DNA of 64,000 nt, from contig JAGVVL010000018.1 of NCBI GenBank assembly GCA_018287875.1, positions 2,162,501 to 2,226,500 of the forward strand, given 5' to 3'. The notes below the pieces were generated by a model. The model did no database searches. It was given only the letters and a program-made list of their open reading frames with translations, and was not told where the DNA came from. Positions 35,765 through 46,997 of this stretch are shown here, in pieces. Position numbers and translations under genes: made by a program. Origin of the DNA: Nigrospora sphaerica (Eukaryota; Ascomycota; Sordariomycetes; Amphisphaeriales; Apiosporaceae). Each line of letters opens with the position of its first letter. Within the stretch, counting starts at the first letter, position 1.

Positions 35765-37955
35765 CTATATGAATTCAAAGGTATCACCACGCTCCCGAAT
35801 CATTTTGCCGACCCGCTTGGAGCCCACCACCCTCTCCAGCCGAAGCACGTCGTACCTGGAAAACACGACGCGGACGCTGCCCTGGCCCGGCTGTAGCCTG
35901 AGATCCTGCTCGCTCTTACCCAGGTACCCGCCCACGATCTCTTTGTAGAAGATGGGGTTGTCGGGCAGGCTGTACATAATGACCCGCTTGACGCCCGGCA
36001 GCGTGTACCGCCGGAAGTGGTGGGCACGCTCCGTGTAGAGCAGGACCTTGTGCCGGCCGTTGAGGAAGTGCGACCGCGCCCGCGACGCCTCGGGCACGTC
36101 GGCGTACTCGGAGATGATGCCGAAAGTCAGGCTGGCCACGGCCGGCGAGGTGGCAAAGTAGTTGCGGACGCGCACAAAGTCGAGGTACGAGGGCACGAAG
36201 ATGAGCGTGCCGCTGACGTCCTTGCCGCGCTTGAGCAGCGTCGGCACGATGGCGCTGGTGAAGTACTCGAACCGCGCGTCCGGCTCCGCCGCGATCGAGG
36301 GCGCCTCGAACCGCGTAAACGTCTGCTTCGCCTTGACGCCCGTTTCCTGGAGCACGCCGGCGTACTCGGGCTGCACGCGGACGCGGCCCGCCCAGTTCTC
36401 GCCCTGCCGATGCAGCTCCTGCAGGTCGGGCGTGTTGAAGGCCGACAGGATGATGTTTTGCCGGTAGTGGCAAGCCTGCTTCTCCAGGTACCACTCGCGG
36501 ACCCGGCTGAAGTCGCAGTCGTGAGCCTCCCGGGGCTGCAGGTTGAGGTGCTCAAATATGAACTCGACGTGCTCCCAGTTCTGCATCAGGAGCGCGTCGG
36601 CCTGGTCGACGATGACCATCTCGATGGAGCTGAGGAAGTCGTAGTCGAGCTTGTTCTCCTTGCTCTCCTCCGAGCCGATGGCCATGCGAAGGCCCAGCGG
36701 GCTGGCCATAAGGATGTCCGAGTTGTAGAACTGGGAGAAGTACTTGATCGTCTTGCGCGTGAACTTGATGCCGAGGCGGAACATGTCGTCGTCATTGCCC
36801 TCAAACAGCTCCCGGTAGTCCTCGGGCCGCTCCGAGGAGAACTTGGACTCCCGGTCGATGTACGAGTCGTCGAACCGCTTCCGGTGCTCCTGCTGATCCG
36901 GCGGGCAGATGGAGCATATTTCCTTGACCATGTTGACGGCCGACTGCCGGGTCGGCAAGAGCATAAGCACTTTGGGGCGAGTGAAGCCTTGGTCGCGTGG
37001 CTCGAACTCGCTATTCCCCCCTTCCTTGGCCAGCTTGGCGTTGTTCTTGATGACGCGGTCGCGGGTTTTGAAGATGTGGTTCAAGGCATGTAGGCAGGTC
37101 ATCCGGCGCAGCTTGTCCGCGTTCTTTGGTGTCCGTCCGCAAAACAGCAGGTCGTTGTACCCAAAGGTGATGGGGTACAGCACCTGCTCCAGCTTGTCCA
37201 GATGCGGACGCTTCTTCGCCGCCTCGGTGAGCTTCTGCTTGAGCTTCAACTCGGAAGGACTCGCCATGGCGGTAAGGGGTCGCGCCGACGAGCTGGCCTC
37301 CTTTCCGGGTAGCCCCCTTGTCAGCCGCCATCCGTTGATCTCCAAATTCGACGTGACATAGCCCTCGGCCTTCAGGGCTCTTAGTCTGTTGGCGACCCCG
37401 TCCCCGTCGGGACTGGAGAAATGGGATTCAAAGGGGTCAGAGGAGTCCGGGACCTCATCGTCATCATCGTCTGGCACAATCTCCGTCTCGGGACCCTCTT
37501 CGGGCTCCTCGACCCGGTCGATGTCCCGTTCCTCGTCGACTTCCTCTGCATCGACCTCGGGCTCCTGTGGTTTGCTCGAGGTCTCCTTGGGGCCGCTATG
37601 GTCCAGCTTCCTGCGCTTGTTTTTGGACCCTGACTCCTTGGTGAAGCTCTGCATCAGGGCCATGTACGACTTACTTGGCGCGTTTTGCGCCTCGTCTTGG
37701 TCATCCGAGTCAACGTCAATTTCCGACTCTCCTTCTGACTGGGCCTCCTCCTCTGGGGCATCACTATCCGATTCCCTGAAAGCAAGATTAGGAATGGCTT
37801 CGAGGCGCAGGGGGGGAGCTCGGGACATACTCGATGTCAGCCAGTCTAGCCTTGTCGAACTTCTGGCCGTAGGGCCGCTTCCTGGGGTTGGATTTTCCAC
37901 CCTTGGGGTTGGGCCGGCGGCCTTTTACACCGCCCTGGCGTCCTTTGGGAGGCAT
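35765..37955 (-). CDS. UTP25: U3 snoRNA-associated protein 25 (UTP25, helicase-like)
   Basis: Exon 1 is 37955-37831, an intron occupies 37830-37776 (GTATGT donor, CAG acceptor, 55 nt), and exon 2 is 37775-35765; 711 residues. UTP25 is a nucleolar component of the small-subunit processome needed for 18S rRNA maturation. The start is [20 protein letters not shown], a basic nucleolar-type tail, followed by an acidic region (about 45-160). The rest is a degenerate DEAD-box-like two-domain core. [11 protein letters not shown] corresponds to motif Ia and [11 protein letters not shown] takes the place of a true DEAD motif. The core ends with GDTFEFI. The Walker residues are not conserved, as is usual for this family. 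It is divergent from the eIF3f gene. Confidence 0.92.
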
Positions 37956-38792
37956 CTCTACGTAGTCAGTTTCACACAAAACTGAGGTATCCGACTGGCG
38001 ATTTTGAGACTCAGCGACTGGTCGTCGTCTTCTAGGTCGACTCGAAAAAAAGATGGCAATCCACAGCCGGGCCTTGCAGACCAGGATAGCGGGTCCATAT
38101 GCAAGTTCGACCGGCTCCACTCCCCATCCTCTTGGGCTCATTTCCTACTAGGTAGCCTCCAGCGGTACGAATAATACTTGTACATGCATATTGCGCTACA
38201 ATACCTCCCCGGCTCCAGCCACAACACTCGGTAGCGTGAAGTTGAGGAGTCCCCAAGTTGTCTTCAAGTGCTAAAGCTTTTACAACTAGATCTCCCAGAT
38301 TAGGCGCTTCATGCTCTCTCGGTCCAACTGACGCTTCGGCAGCTCTCAATAGTGGCAGACCAGGAATGAAGCCCCCCGAGTTCATAGTCTCTGCAAGGCC
38401 CCGTTGCGTGCAGGCACTCTAATGGGCTGTGTACCTCTTAGGTCGATGGAAGTAAGGTGCATGGCCAAAGTACCTCGCGTACTCTGTACTGCCTGTAAAG
38501 TGACTCTTCTGAGGCTTGGCTCTAGCGCGCACAACCCGACCCCTCGCGCGGCAGCCACGGCCGCCAAAATTCGTGGATTTTTTTCCCACTCGCTGCCAAA
38601 AGTAGGCGCGCGAAAAACCGGGTCCGCCCGTGAGAGCGAGCGATTCTGAGGATCGGAACCCATTCCACCAAAACTCCTTCGCCGGGCCAACCCATTGAGA
38701 GAGGAGAGAGAGAAGGAGAGAGAGAATCGCCAGTCCCGTTCTCGCCCCCGACCCGACGACTCCCACCGACACTGGCATCTCAACCGCCCATC
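37956..38792. promoter_or_regulatory. Divergent promoter, UTP25 and eIF3f
   Basis: 837 bp between divergent starts of two ribosome and translation genes. The eIF3f leader contains a GA-rich tract at about 38697-38728. No named element is assigned. Confidence 0.6.
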
Positions 38793-39976
38793 ATGACCGT
38801 GGACCAAGATAACTTCCTGCACCTGTCGCGGCCGCTGGCCCCGACGTTGAACCTGCAGAGCAACATTGCCCCGCTCTCCGTCAACATCCAGCCCCAGGTA
38901 CGTTGGCGGCCGTGGTCTACCCGTCCGTGCTTGAATGGCGCACTCGCCGGCATCGTCAAGCACGCCGGCGCCCTGTCTGAACTGCCTGCCACTGACACCT
39001 CCCACCCTAGGCCATCCTCTCCGTCCTTGACCATGCCGTCCGTCGCGATGCTCCCGCCACTCCCACCACCTCCTCGCGCGTCATCGGCGCCCTGATCGGC
39101 TCGCGGTCCGAGGACGGCAGCGAGGTCTCGGTCTCGTCCGCCTTTGCCATCCCGCACACGGAGAACGAGGACCAGGTCGAGGTCGACGTCGAGTATCAAA
39201 AGAACATGCTCGCCTTGCACCTGAAGGCCTCGCCGCGCGAAGCCCTGCTGGGCTGGTACACCACATCGCACGAACTGAACAGCTTCAGCGCTCTGATTCA
39301 GAACTTCTTCGCGAGCCCCGAGACTGGCACCTTCCCCCACCCGGCTGTCCACCTGACGGTCTCGACCGACCCCGGTGCCGACGTCCAGCTCAAGGCCTAC
39401 ATTTCCGCCCCGGTCGCCGTCAACGCCGAGCGCGCTGCCGAGAGCTGTCTCTTCATTCAGGTCCCCCACAAGGTCCTGTACAGCGACGCCGAGCGCTCAG
39501 CATTGGAGCTCATCTCTTCGGCCAAGGACACCGAGTCCCGGACCACGGCCCTGCCTACCGACATTGAGGGCCTCGCCCGCTCGATGGAGAACATGGTGGA
39601 CCTGCTGGACCGCGTCTCGGGCTACGTCGGCGAAATCTTGGACGAAGAGCGGGAACCCAACAACGCCCTCGGCCAGTACCTCATGAGCGCGTTGTCATTG
39701 GCGCCCAAGGTCGATGCCAGCAGCATCGAGCACGACTTCAACAACCACATCCAGGACGTCCTCATGGTCAGCTACCTGGCCAACAGCATCCGCACGCAGA
39801 TCGACCTCAGCCAGCGTCTGGCGACGGCCGCCCTCGACGAGACCAAGGTTGATAAGGAAGACGGCAAAGGCAAAGAGGGCGGTGAGCGAGGCGGCAAGCG
39901 GGGCGGCCGGGGCGGCCGTGGAGGCGGCCGAGGCGGCCACCGCGAGCCCAGGGAGCCCCGCGAGCCCACTGAGTGA
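38793..39976 (+). CDS. EIF3F: Translation initiation factor eIF3 subunit F
   Basis: Exon 1 is 38793-38897, a 113-nt intron follows (GTACGT donor, TAG acceptor), and exon 2 is 39011-39976; 356 residues. eIF3f is an MPN-domain subunit of the eIF3 scaffold that joins the 40S subunit in the cytoplasm. The MPN domain lies at about 28-160 ([36 protein letters not shown], then [14 protein letters not shown]). It lacks the JAMM zinc-protease ligands, as expected for this non-catalytic subunit. The C-terminal helical region ([21 protein letters not shown] and onward) matches the family. The last 30 residues form a Gly/Arg-rich RGG-type tail that may bind RNA. Confidence 0.95.
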
Positions 39977-42900
39977 AACGAACCCAAGTAACCGGAAAAG
40001 GCGTTACTTGAGGCATGACGCAGCAAATCCCCGCTACGTTTGACGATATCACGGCCCCTCAATGTATCCCGGCAAATATCGATATGCCCTGGAGAGGGGG
40101 GACCACAGCACCATTACTGCTGGATTGACCAGATTCCGTGGTCTGGACGTGAGCCTCGGTAGGCCGCAGGTTTTACGGTTGGAACCCCACGAGTTCGCAT
40201 CATCATGGAGTAGGGACAAAAGCAAGCAGCACCTCATGATTCTTTTTTAAAGGTCCCCTGTGAGATAGATATTGGGCGTTCTTGACGAGGTCCGTGGCCT
40301 TTGGCTTCTAGACCCTTATGACAGTGGATATCATGCTTTGGAGCCTCTTTCTCCCCAAAGGCAAACCGGCCTGCCAAACACACGGCGGTGAAATCTACCT
40401 ACAGCCCCATGAAATTCGACGTTGCAGCATGAATACTCATAAGGTTTGTTCGTGCAGCGACACTGCCCTGGTAATGAAAGACGGATATGCATGGCGTAAA
40501 CTGTTCAGTATCAAGCGAAGGGCCAATGGGTCGATTGATGCTCTTATAATTTGGGTTTGGCCGTTCAGTACTGCTTGAGTAGATGCACTGGATGCCACAA
40601 TACTATGTTCGCAAAATGCCACAGTAGCATCATGTGTACCAGTAACAACTATTCGTGGAACGGGGCTGAACTATTGCCGAGGACGTGGGTTGTTTATAGT
40701 GCCTGGTGGCCAGCTGATGCGTGGGACCTGGGAAGATACCTAAGGCTCCGTTCCGCGATAACAGTCATGCTCTAGGGCCACTATGACCTAGAAACAGCGG
40801 TATTCTGAGTGGTTAGAAACAGTTCTGGTATTCACTGAAGGACTTTCCAGGGTTGTCTCCAAATTCAGGTAGAAGGTGCCGTCTCTACTCGGGGCCACTC
40901 AGCAACATGAGGTTTTCCATCTCGATCGCAATTCGAAGTACCGGCATTTTCATACGCGGGGTATCAATACCACAGCAATTCCGAGTTTCGATTTGTTGCC
41001 TCTCGGCAAATATGACGACCTTACAATACACACCTGCGCCTATGTAGTTATGCAAAAGAAAGATCTGATAAGGCTCTTCTCATGAGCGTGAAAGCCGGCT
41101 TAGACACCCTAGCTACCTCTAACGTTACGTCAGCATCATCACCTCAGCGCGACTCCCGACACCATGTACTCGTACGCATCCTGTTGGGTATCACCATGGG
41201 CGAAAAACAATACGTTAGCAAAGCATTAGCGGTCAATGAGCCGCAAAAAGTGGTTGCTTGGAGTTCCGTTGTCGGAATTGAGCACAGATTTGATTTGCTG
41301 GGGGGCATGACTCACTCAATAGAGTTTTTACATGAAAAACAGTGCGGACATATCAAAGATGTTTCCCATTTTATTGCTTTGCTATTTACGAGAACCTCGG
41401 GTCAGTATTCAAGTTCAGCGGGTCGGGATGTTGGTCCAGGAGCTGACAGAGTACGCAACTAGTGACCTAGGCAAAGAGCAGCCCAAGTAGGTATGAATAA
41501 CGTCTCGTGGCGATCCTGTAGTAGTATTCCTGGATTACACGGCTGCCAAACACTACGGACGAACTGACGAGCCGGCAAAAAGAGCGAAGGGAATATATAT
41601 CGCCAGGTGCCGAAAGCTGCCGCAGTATAATCGAGCGTAGGGGTTCTCCACTCTGTACATTTGCTATGATTATATATGTGAGGACTAACTTGGCTGGGTA
41701 GAATTTGGTTCTCCGTGGGAGCTGAAACTCCTGTGAACGCCCGCCTGCGATAATGTTGACTGATACGATGATCTACATGCCTCCGGAAACATCATCTATG
41801 GGCTGTGTGTGGCGCTGCTATGTCCGGGTCAAAAAGGAGTACCGGACCGGGGGCACAAATGTCGCGGAGCCCCAGTGACAACCTTGAGCGGCCATAACAT
41901 GATGCCCAATCAATCCAACCGATATGTTCAATTCGCCTCGAGGAGTGCTCGTTAAAGTTCTACCTGGCCATGTTATAGATTCAGAATTACCCAGCCACGT
42001 GGCCGAGCCACGGAGGAAGGCTTGGTCACTATTTGCGTATCGTGGTGAAATTGTCCTTGCAACTCATCCTTGCCTCCCGGCCCCAAGTCTCGGATTTCCA
42101 AGCTAAAAACTGGCTTGCCCGGCTCCAAGTCCAGGTTGGAGAATGCTATGATGCATGTGCGGCCAATGTGTGGCAGTGCCACTCGGTGGGCGGGAGGCGG
42201 GAACTGAGGAGCTGTCCCCGCGAAGGGATCACTTCTCCGTGCTGTGGATATTGATCTTCTTTGTCTGTAACTTACACTTAGGTTGATGATTACCATATTT
42301 CCATCGGCCTTATGAGTTGTTTGTTGTTAAACAAATCAACGAAATGAATGTACGGAGTAGACAGTTTGTAGGCACAGGTCCTTACTCAGACCCGTACCTG
42401 CACTTGCATGATCGTTGGTCCTTTGCCTGCCAGCTGTGCTTTGTCAATAGCAAGACCGCAGTTGATCGAGGCTTTTTTAAAAAAAAAAAAAAATAAAAAT
42501 AAAAAACAATCACGGCTTACGAGTGCCACCTTGAGGCAAGGAAGGAGGGGCCCGCAAGCAGATGGCACAGCATTAAAGCATAAGTGAAGAAATCATCGAC
42601 GATTCACTAGTACTTGGCACACCGTCAGTCTGTATCATCAGGCGAGTGAGCGAGTTTGAAGCGGCCAAACCAAGTTCGAGTCAGCATACGTCAAACGAGA
42701 AGCGTGGCTGCTGCATTTTACCGCGAATCCTAGCCTCGCGATCTGTTTGCAAGGTCTCCGAGTGCCCTGCACATATTTCACTCGGGAATACTTCATCAGC
42801 AGGGTTTGATTCCACCTTCCGCTCTTCTCGTGCCAGTCAACCCGCTCTGCCGAGCCCGTCGGTCGTCAATCACCCGCAAGCCACAAGGCGTGGCTATCAC

Positions 42901-42978
42901 CATACAGTTTCGACAGGAGCGCCGGGCGTCTCCATGCCATCGACTTCGTGGAGTTCCTCCGAGCTAGGCGCAGACGCA
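39977..42978. other. 3.0 kb intergenic, less GC-rich than its neighbours
   Basis: By eye the base composition drops relative to the adjacent housekeeping genes. A TA-rich stretch lies near 41580-41700 and an A-rich run at 42477-42507. A 126-codon plus-strand frame at 41082-41462 has no signal peptide, recognised domain or family resemblance. No terminal inverted repeats or transposase are visible. The last few hundred bases are the promoter and leader of the isocyanide synthase. Confidence 0.55.
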
Positions 42979-44180
42979 ATGGACTCAACAAAGATGAACC
43001 CTGCCATCCTCGATACGGCAAACCTGAGGAGTGCCTCACACATCCTGGCCGTTATCTCCCGGTACGAGCTGCGCTGCCGAGACCGGTCACGCCAAACGCT
43101 GCTTGATGCAAACCCCCAGTTTGTCAAGCAGGTTGGCACCCGGGTAGCCGCCGGTGAGCCCGTCTTGATGTGCCTTCCCGGATTTCCCTTCAAATCCCCC
43201 AACACAAGCTCCAAGGTGCTGGGCCGTCTTCCAGACAGGGCCGAGCAGTTTGCTTTGGCTCACCTCAATGGACTCTGCTCCGCCATTCAGGACATCTACA
43301 GCCCTGGGGCAAAACTGATGATCATCTCTGATGGTCTCGTGTACAATGGTACCGCAATCTTCGCCACGTGGTTAGTGATCGTGCTGACTGCCAACGCAGA
43401 CCTCCTCGGCGTGTCAGACCGCGAGGTCTGGGCTTATGGCGAGGCCCTCCGGGTGCTCTGTTTGGAAGAGGGGTTCAAACACATCGAGTTTTCACGACTA
43501 AAAGACTTGGTCGAACTCGACGTCCCCAACGAGCTCAACGAGGTCAAGTACGTTTGCAACGCCACCAACTTCCGCTACGCACTGCTGAACCGCTTTGGGG
43601 ACTCGAAATTCGACGTGGCGGCCAAGATTGGCCAAGATGAAGACGTTTGCATGACGTACAGAGGCTACATACGCTTTCTGTCGACAGATCTCGAGGTCAG
43701 TGCCAGATCCTACAATGTCGGGAACCGCCATTGACTGACCTGGACTCGACTTGAGGATGTGTATCCGGTGGGACCGCAACGCACAAAGACACAGTATAAG
43801 CGCAGCGTGAAATATGTTGCCAAACAGATGCTATTTCGAGGCGATGTAAGTTGCCCGTCTTGTGTCCATAGTCCACTGTCATCACTGCCAGTGCTAACCC
43901 GGCGTCGCTATAGGCCTTTGCGCGAGCGGTAAAAGACAAATTCTCCGACCGACTGCGCCTATCCATTCACCCCTCCTCGTTTGAGAATAAAATCTCCGTC
44001 AGTCTCCTGCCTACCGACACGGGCTTCACCACCCCCTGGCACTGCAGTATTGCATTTCGACTCGACGGTACCATCACCACGGGGCACAGAGATTTCTTTG
44101 ACGCCGACGACAAGTTCGAGTTGGTGCACGAGAACGGACGGCCGAGCTTCTACCGCGAGAAATCACCGCTGCTGTCGTGA
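42979..44180 (+). CDS. Isocyanide synthase (DIT1/PvcA family)
   Basis: Four exons: 42979-43348, 43400-43695, 43756-43845 and 43914-44180; 340 residues, close to bacterial PvcA. Isocyanide synthases convert the amine of an amino acid (often Tyr or Trp) into an isonitrile using ribulose-5-phosphate. Family features are ILDTANLRSASHILAVISRY at the start, the core FPFKSPNTSSKVLGRLPDRAEQ near 80, LMIISDGLVYND near 115-126 (the Asp is made by the exon 1-2 junction), FRYALLNRFGDSKFD, and the C-terminal TPWHCSIAFRLDGTI. All splice sites are canonical GT/AG. The frame is open to 42646, so the start is uncertain; 42979 was chosen to fit the family length. A decayed oxygenase follows at once. The product and activity are not known. 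Confidence 0.85.
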
Positions 44181-44215
44181 AGTGTGCACGGGCAGGGTAT
44201 ACGGTGTGAGCCCCC

Positions 44216-45090
44216 CTTTACCCTGCCGGGTACTTGACTCGTCCCGCCGGTTCCCCTGGCAGCCTCTCCATCCAAGACATCGACGCAGCCAAGGTGCGAG
44301 CCCTCGCAGAGCACGTAACCCCCATCATCCTGCGTGGGTTCTCCGCTACCACGAACCGAGATCTGTTCATCGAGAGGGCACATGACTTTGGGACACCCCT
44401 GCCTTGGAACTTCGGGCTGGTACTTGAAGTGAAGGACCGGGGCGCAGACACGCGTGGGCTGAACAACGTCTTGCCTGCCGAGCGGATGCCCTATCACTGT
44501 GGTGGGCTCTTCAAGACGAAGAAGCAGGTTGGCTGACGACAAGGGCGTGGTCCAGTTCGTGTCGCTACCTCTCAGGTAAATTGAGTACTGGCCCTTTTGC
44601 CATGACTCCGCCAGCTCATGCCCATGAGTCTAGATTCCAGCTCTTCACGGCCGTCACCAAGTCCCCCGAGGACACCGGGTTCACTCTTTTCGCATCGTCG
44701 GCGCTTGTTTCCCGAATCTGCCCCGGGACATGCCTCTCGAATACCTGCGAGGTTTAACCCGGACAGTCCCTACGGGCAGCTTCGATGCTTCTGTTCTCAA
44801 AGGTCCCCCGTTGATGGTTGACCACCCGGCAACCGGCCAACCATGCCTTCGCTTCCACAAGCCATGGCCGCGGTCCAAGACGCGGTTTGAACCGACACAG
44901 GTCGAAATCGACAATGCCAGCACAGCGCACGAGAGCAGCCGGGTCTGCGAGGCGTTGGGCGCTCTCAGCTTATTGCCACGCATGGGAGAAGGGTGATCTA
45001 TTGGTCGGCGGCAACGTTCTCGCCATGCACACGCACAGCGACTTTGGGGCGGGCGGCGAGCGAGAACTGTGGCGCATTCACTTTGCTTAG
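44216..45090 (+). pseudogene. Decayed Fe(II)/2-oxoglutarate (TauD/PvcB-like) dioxygenase
   Basis: Begins 36 nt after the synthase stop codon, as if it were the second domain of a fused enzyme or an adjacent partner gene. Recognisable pieces occur in different frames: 44216-44530 (SIQDIDAAKVRALAEHV, PIILRGFS, then GLFKTKKQ), 44634-44706 (FQLFTAVTKSPEDTGFTLF), 44709-44964 (MPLEYLRGLTRTV, HPATGQPCLRFHKPWP) and 44965-45090 (HAWEKGDLL, then ELWRIHFA). A canonical-looking 58-nt intron at 44576-44633 is still present. At least three frame changes (near 44531, 44706 and 44965) and in-frame stops break the gene. The first iron motif reads YHCGG where an His-x-Asp is expected, so the aspartate is missing. 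The later His and Arg regions survive. Sequencing error cannot explain the missing aspartate as easily as it could the indels. Confidence 0.8.
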
Positions 45091-45502
45091 GGCCGCCGAC
45101 TGCTGGGCTCGCGCGTCCACCCGAGCCACCCTACATTGCTTAGCTACAGCACGCCCACGCTACCTTTTGCGTAGTCGGGCTCATCAGCATGCAGTATGCT
45201 CGCGCACTGTACACCATTGTGGCCCCATGAAAACTGATACTGGTGTTTCTCATGTCGTACAAGCTCACCTGTGACTTGCCTAGGCCCCGTCTAACAAGCT
45301 CTGACCGTCTTATTGAATGAGAGAGCCCCTTGGTCCCCAGTACCTGGTCCAGCACCCGGTCTGTAGCAATAACTGCCCCACCCAGCCCGCGAACTCGCCC
45401 GTCGTCTTTGTCGCCCCCCAAACTTCCAAACTTATCTAAATGATTGCCAATAGCGAGCAATATCTCAACAACCAATCCACAGAGCGGACAACCGTTCAAA
45501 CA
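45091..45502. other. Intergenic, decayed oxygenase to tRNA-Met
   Basis: No gene or repeat seen in these 0.4 kb; the A- and B-box elements for the tRNA are internal to it. Confidence 0.55.
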
Positions 45503-45663
45503 GTCTTCGTGGCTCAGTTGGTTAGAGCGTTGGTCTCATATTAAAAATATGACTTTCTGCAAAAGAAAGGCAGAGTTGGAGAAAGAGAAGAGAGGAATCC
45601 TCCACTTCTCTCCTTCCTTCCCTTGCAATCCAAAGGCCGCGAGTTCGAGTCTCGCCGAGGACA
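45503..45663 (+). tRNA. tRNA-Met(CAT), elongator type, with an 87-nt intron
   Basis: The acceptor stem 45503-45509 (GTCTTCG) pairs with 45656-45662 (CGAGGAC), with one G-T wobble. The D arm is GCTC/GAGC and the T arm is GCGAG/CTCGC with the TTCGAGT loop. The anticodon CAT is at 45537-45539, and the loop CTCATA with the adjacent T-T position matches eukaryotic elongator tRNA-Met. The intron at 45541-45627 begins one base 3' of the anticodon. Its segment TATGA near 45549 is complementary to the anticodon loop TCATA, as in other nuclear pre-tRNA introns. A T5 run at 45683-45687 can serve as the Pol III terminator. Confidence 0.88.
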
Positions 45664-46527
45664 GCATATGGTGGATGGTTCATTTTTGGGCTCGATCGTG
45701 AGTTTCTTTTTCCATAAAAATGCGATTTTCGTGGTGTTGAAAAAGTGGGGGGCGGTAGTGTCGGTGGTGCGTGTGTTGGTGATGCCATTGGAATATCGCA
45801 AGTGCACGGGTTGAACGACCCTTATCCCATTCGACCCGCGCGCATCGATCTTCGGGAGTGCAGAATGTTTCCTACTGTTTTTTTTTTCCTCATTCCATAT
45901 TTCCTCTTTTCCTGGGCCTCACCTCCTCCGAGCTCTCTCCTCTGGAATAACCACCTTCCCTCGCCGCGATCCCAGCCTCCTCCCTCGCTTTGTCCAGCGG
46001 CGTCCTGAACGCGAAAGAGACAAACTCCCTGAAAAGTAGTTACAGTCGTGTATGCTTTGGTTCGTTAATTCGATTGGACTGGCGGGCCTGTCGACACTCA
46101 AGGTTTGTAATGACTGGCTATCCTACAAGGACCATGTTAAGGAAGTTCGCGATCGTCCTCGGTGCGCCCTGGAGCAGAGAATCCAATTACATCCGGTCCA
46201 GCTAGACTCAAGCGCCCACAAGTCGGTCCATTCTCTCTGCTTCCGATGCAGGCCTCCCGGGACAAGGACCACTTATGAGTTTGGTGACAGCTTGTTACTT
46301 GACCCGGCGTAAGACTGAGAGCCAGTTGGCAATTGGTGGTTCGTGCGCATGCCCCTCGGCTCTGCACAATTAGCTTACAGCAACGACGGTGTCAACCTCA
46401 ATCCAGCTGCGTGTCCCCATTTCAGTTTCACCCACCCAGAAACACAACCAGCTTCTTCATCAGCCGACAGCTTACACATTTCTAAGTGATGACTGAAACC
46501 AAGATAAAGTCTACTCTTTCATCAGCG
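45664..46527. other. Intergenic between two tRNA genes
   Basis: No gene seen. It contains the tRNA-Met Pol III terminator at 45683-45687 and CT-rich sequence near 45880-45990. Confidence 0.55.
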
Positions 46528-46599
46528 GCTGTGATAGTGTAGTGGTTATCATTCTAGCCTTCCAAGCTTGAGACGGGGGTTCGATTCCCCCTCACAGCA
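46528..46599 (+). tRNA. tRNA-Gly(TCC)
   Basis: 72 nt. The acceptor stem GCTGTGA (46528-46534) pairs with TCACAGC (46592-46598), with discriminator A. The D region AGTGTAGTGGTTATCAT resembles yeast tRNA-Gly(TCC). The anticodon loop is CTTCCAA with anticodon TCC at 46561-46563; the anticodon stem has one T-T mismatch. The T arm is GGGGG/CCCCC with TTCGATT. A T5 run at 46636-46640 fits a Pol III terminator. No intron. Confidence 0.92.
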
Positions 46600-46997
46600 G
46601 CCCTCGCCTGGGACGTGTTCAGTCACCCCATTGGCTTTTTGTCCTACTTTTCCTTCGCTCTCTATTATGAGTTATTTATTTTTGTCCAATTTGCACTGTT
46701 GTCCTGCATATGGCAGTGCGATCCCCCCGACGCCTTTCCTTTAACTCCTAGGCGCTGTGGCCGTTTTGTTTTAAGCAGTCTTGAGCCCGGGTATTGCTCC
46801 CACCAAAAAGCACACTTGGTTCCGTCCTTGCCACTGCTCACTTCGGGTTCCCGTCAATACACTGCCTGGACCCGACGCCCGGCCTCGGCTTCCTCGTCAC
46901 GGAAAGCAGGACACGTCGGACGGACTCTACCGGGAGGCGTGCGGTCCTGCCTTTCCCTGTCCCGAGAGTTAACACGCGCTCCTCGCTAAAGGGACTA
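46600..46997. other. Intergenic, tRNA-Gly to membrane-protein 3' end
   Basis: Contains the T5 Pol III terminator at 46636-46640 and the 3' flank of the rhodopsin-like gene. Nothing else seen. Confidence 0.55.

Noticed and set aside
36017..37093. 358-codon plus-strand frame
   Set aside because: Antisense shadow of UTP25 with Val/Leu/Arg/Gly/Asp-rich composition.
45541..45807. Minus-strand frame across the tRNA-Met
   Set aside because: The RRDSNSRPLDCKG-type peptide is a known translation artefact of antisense tRNA sequence.
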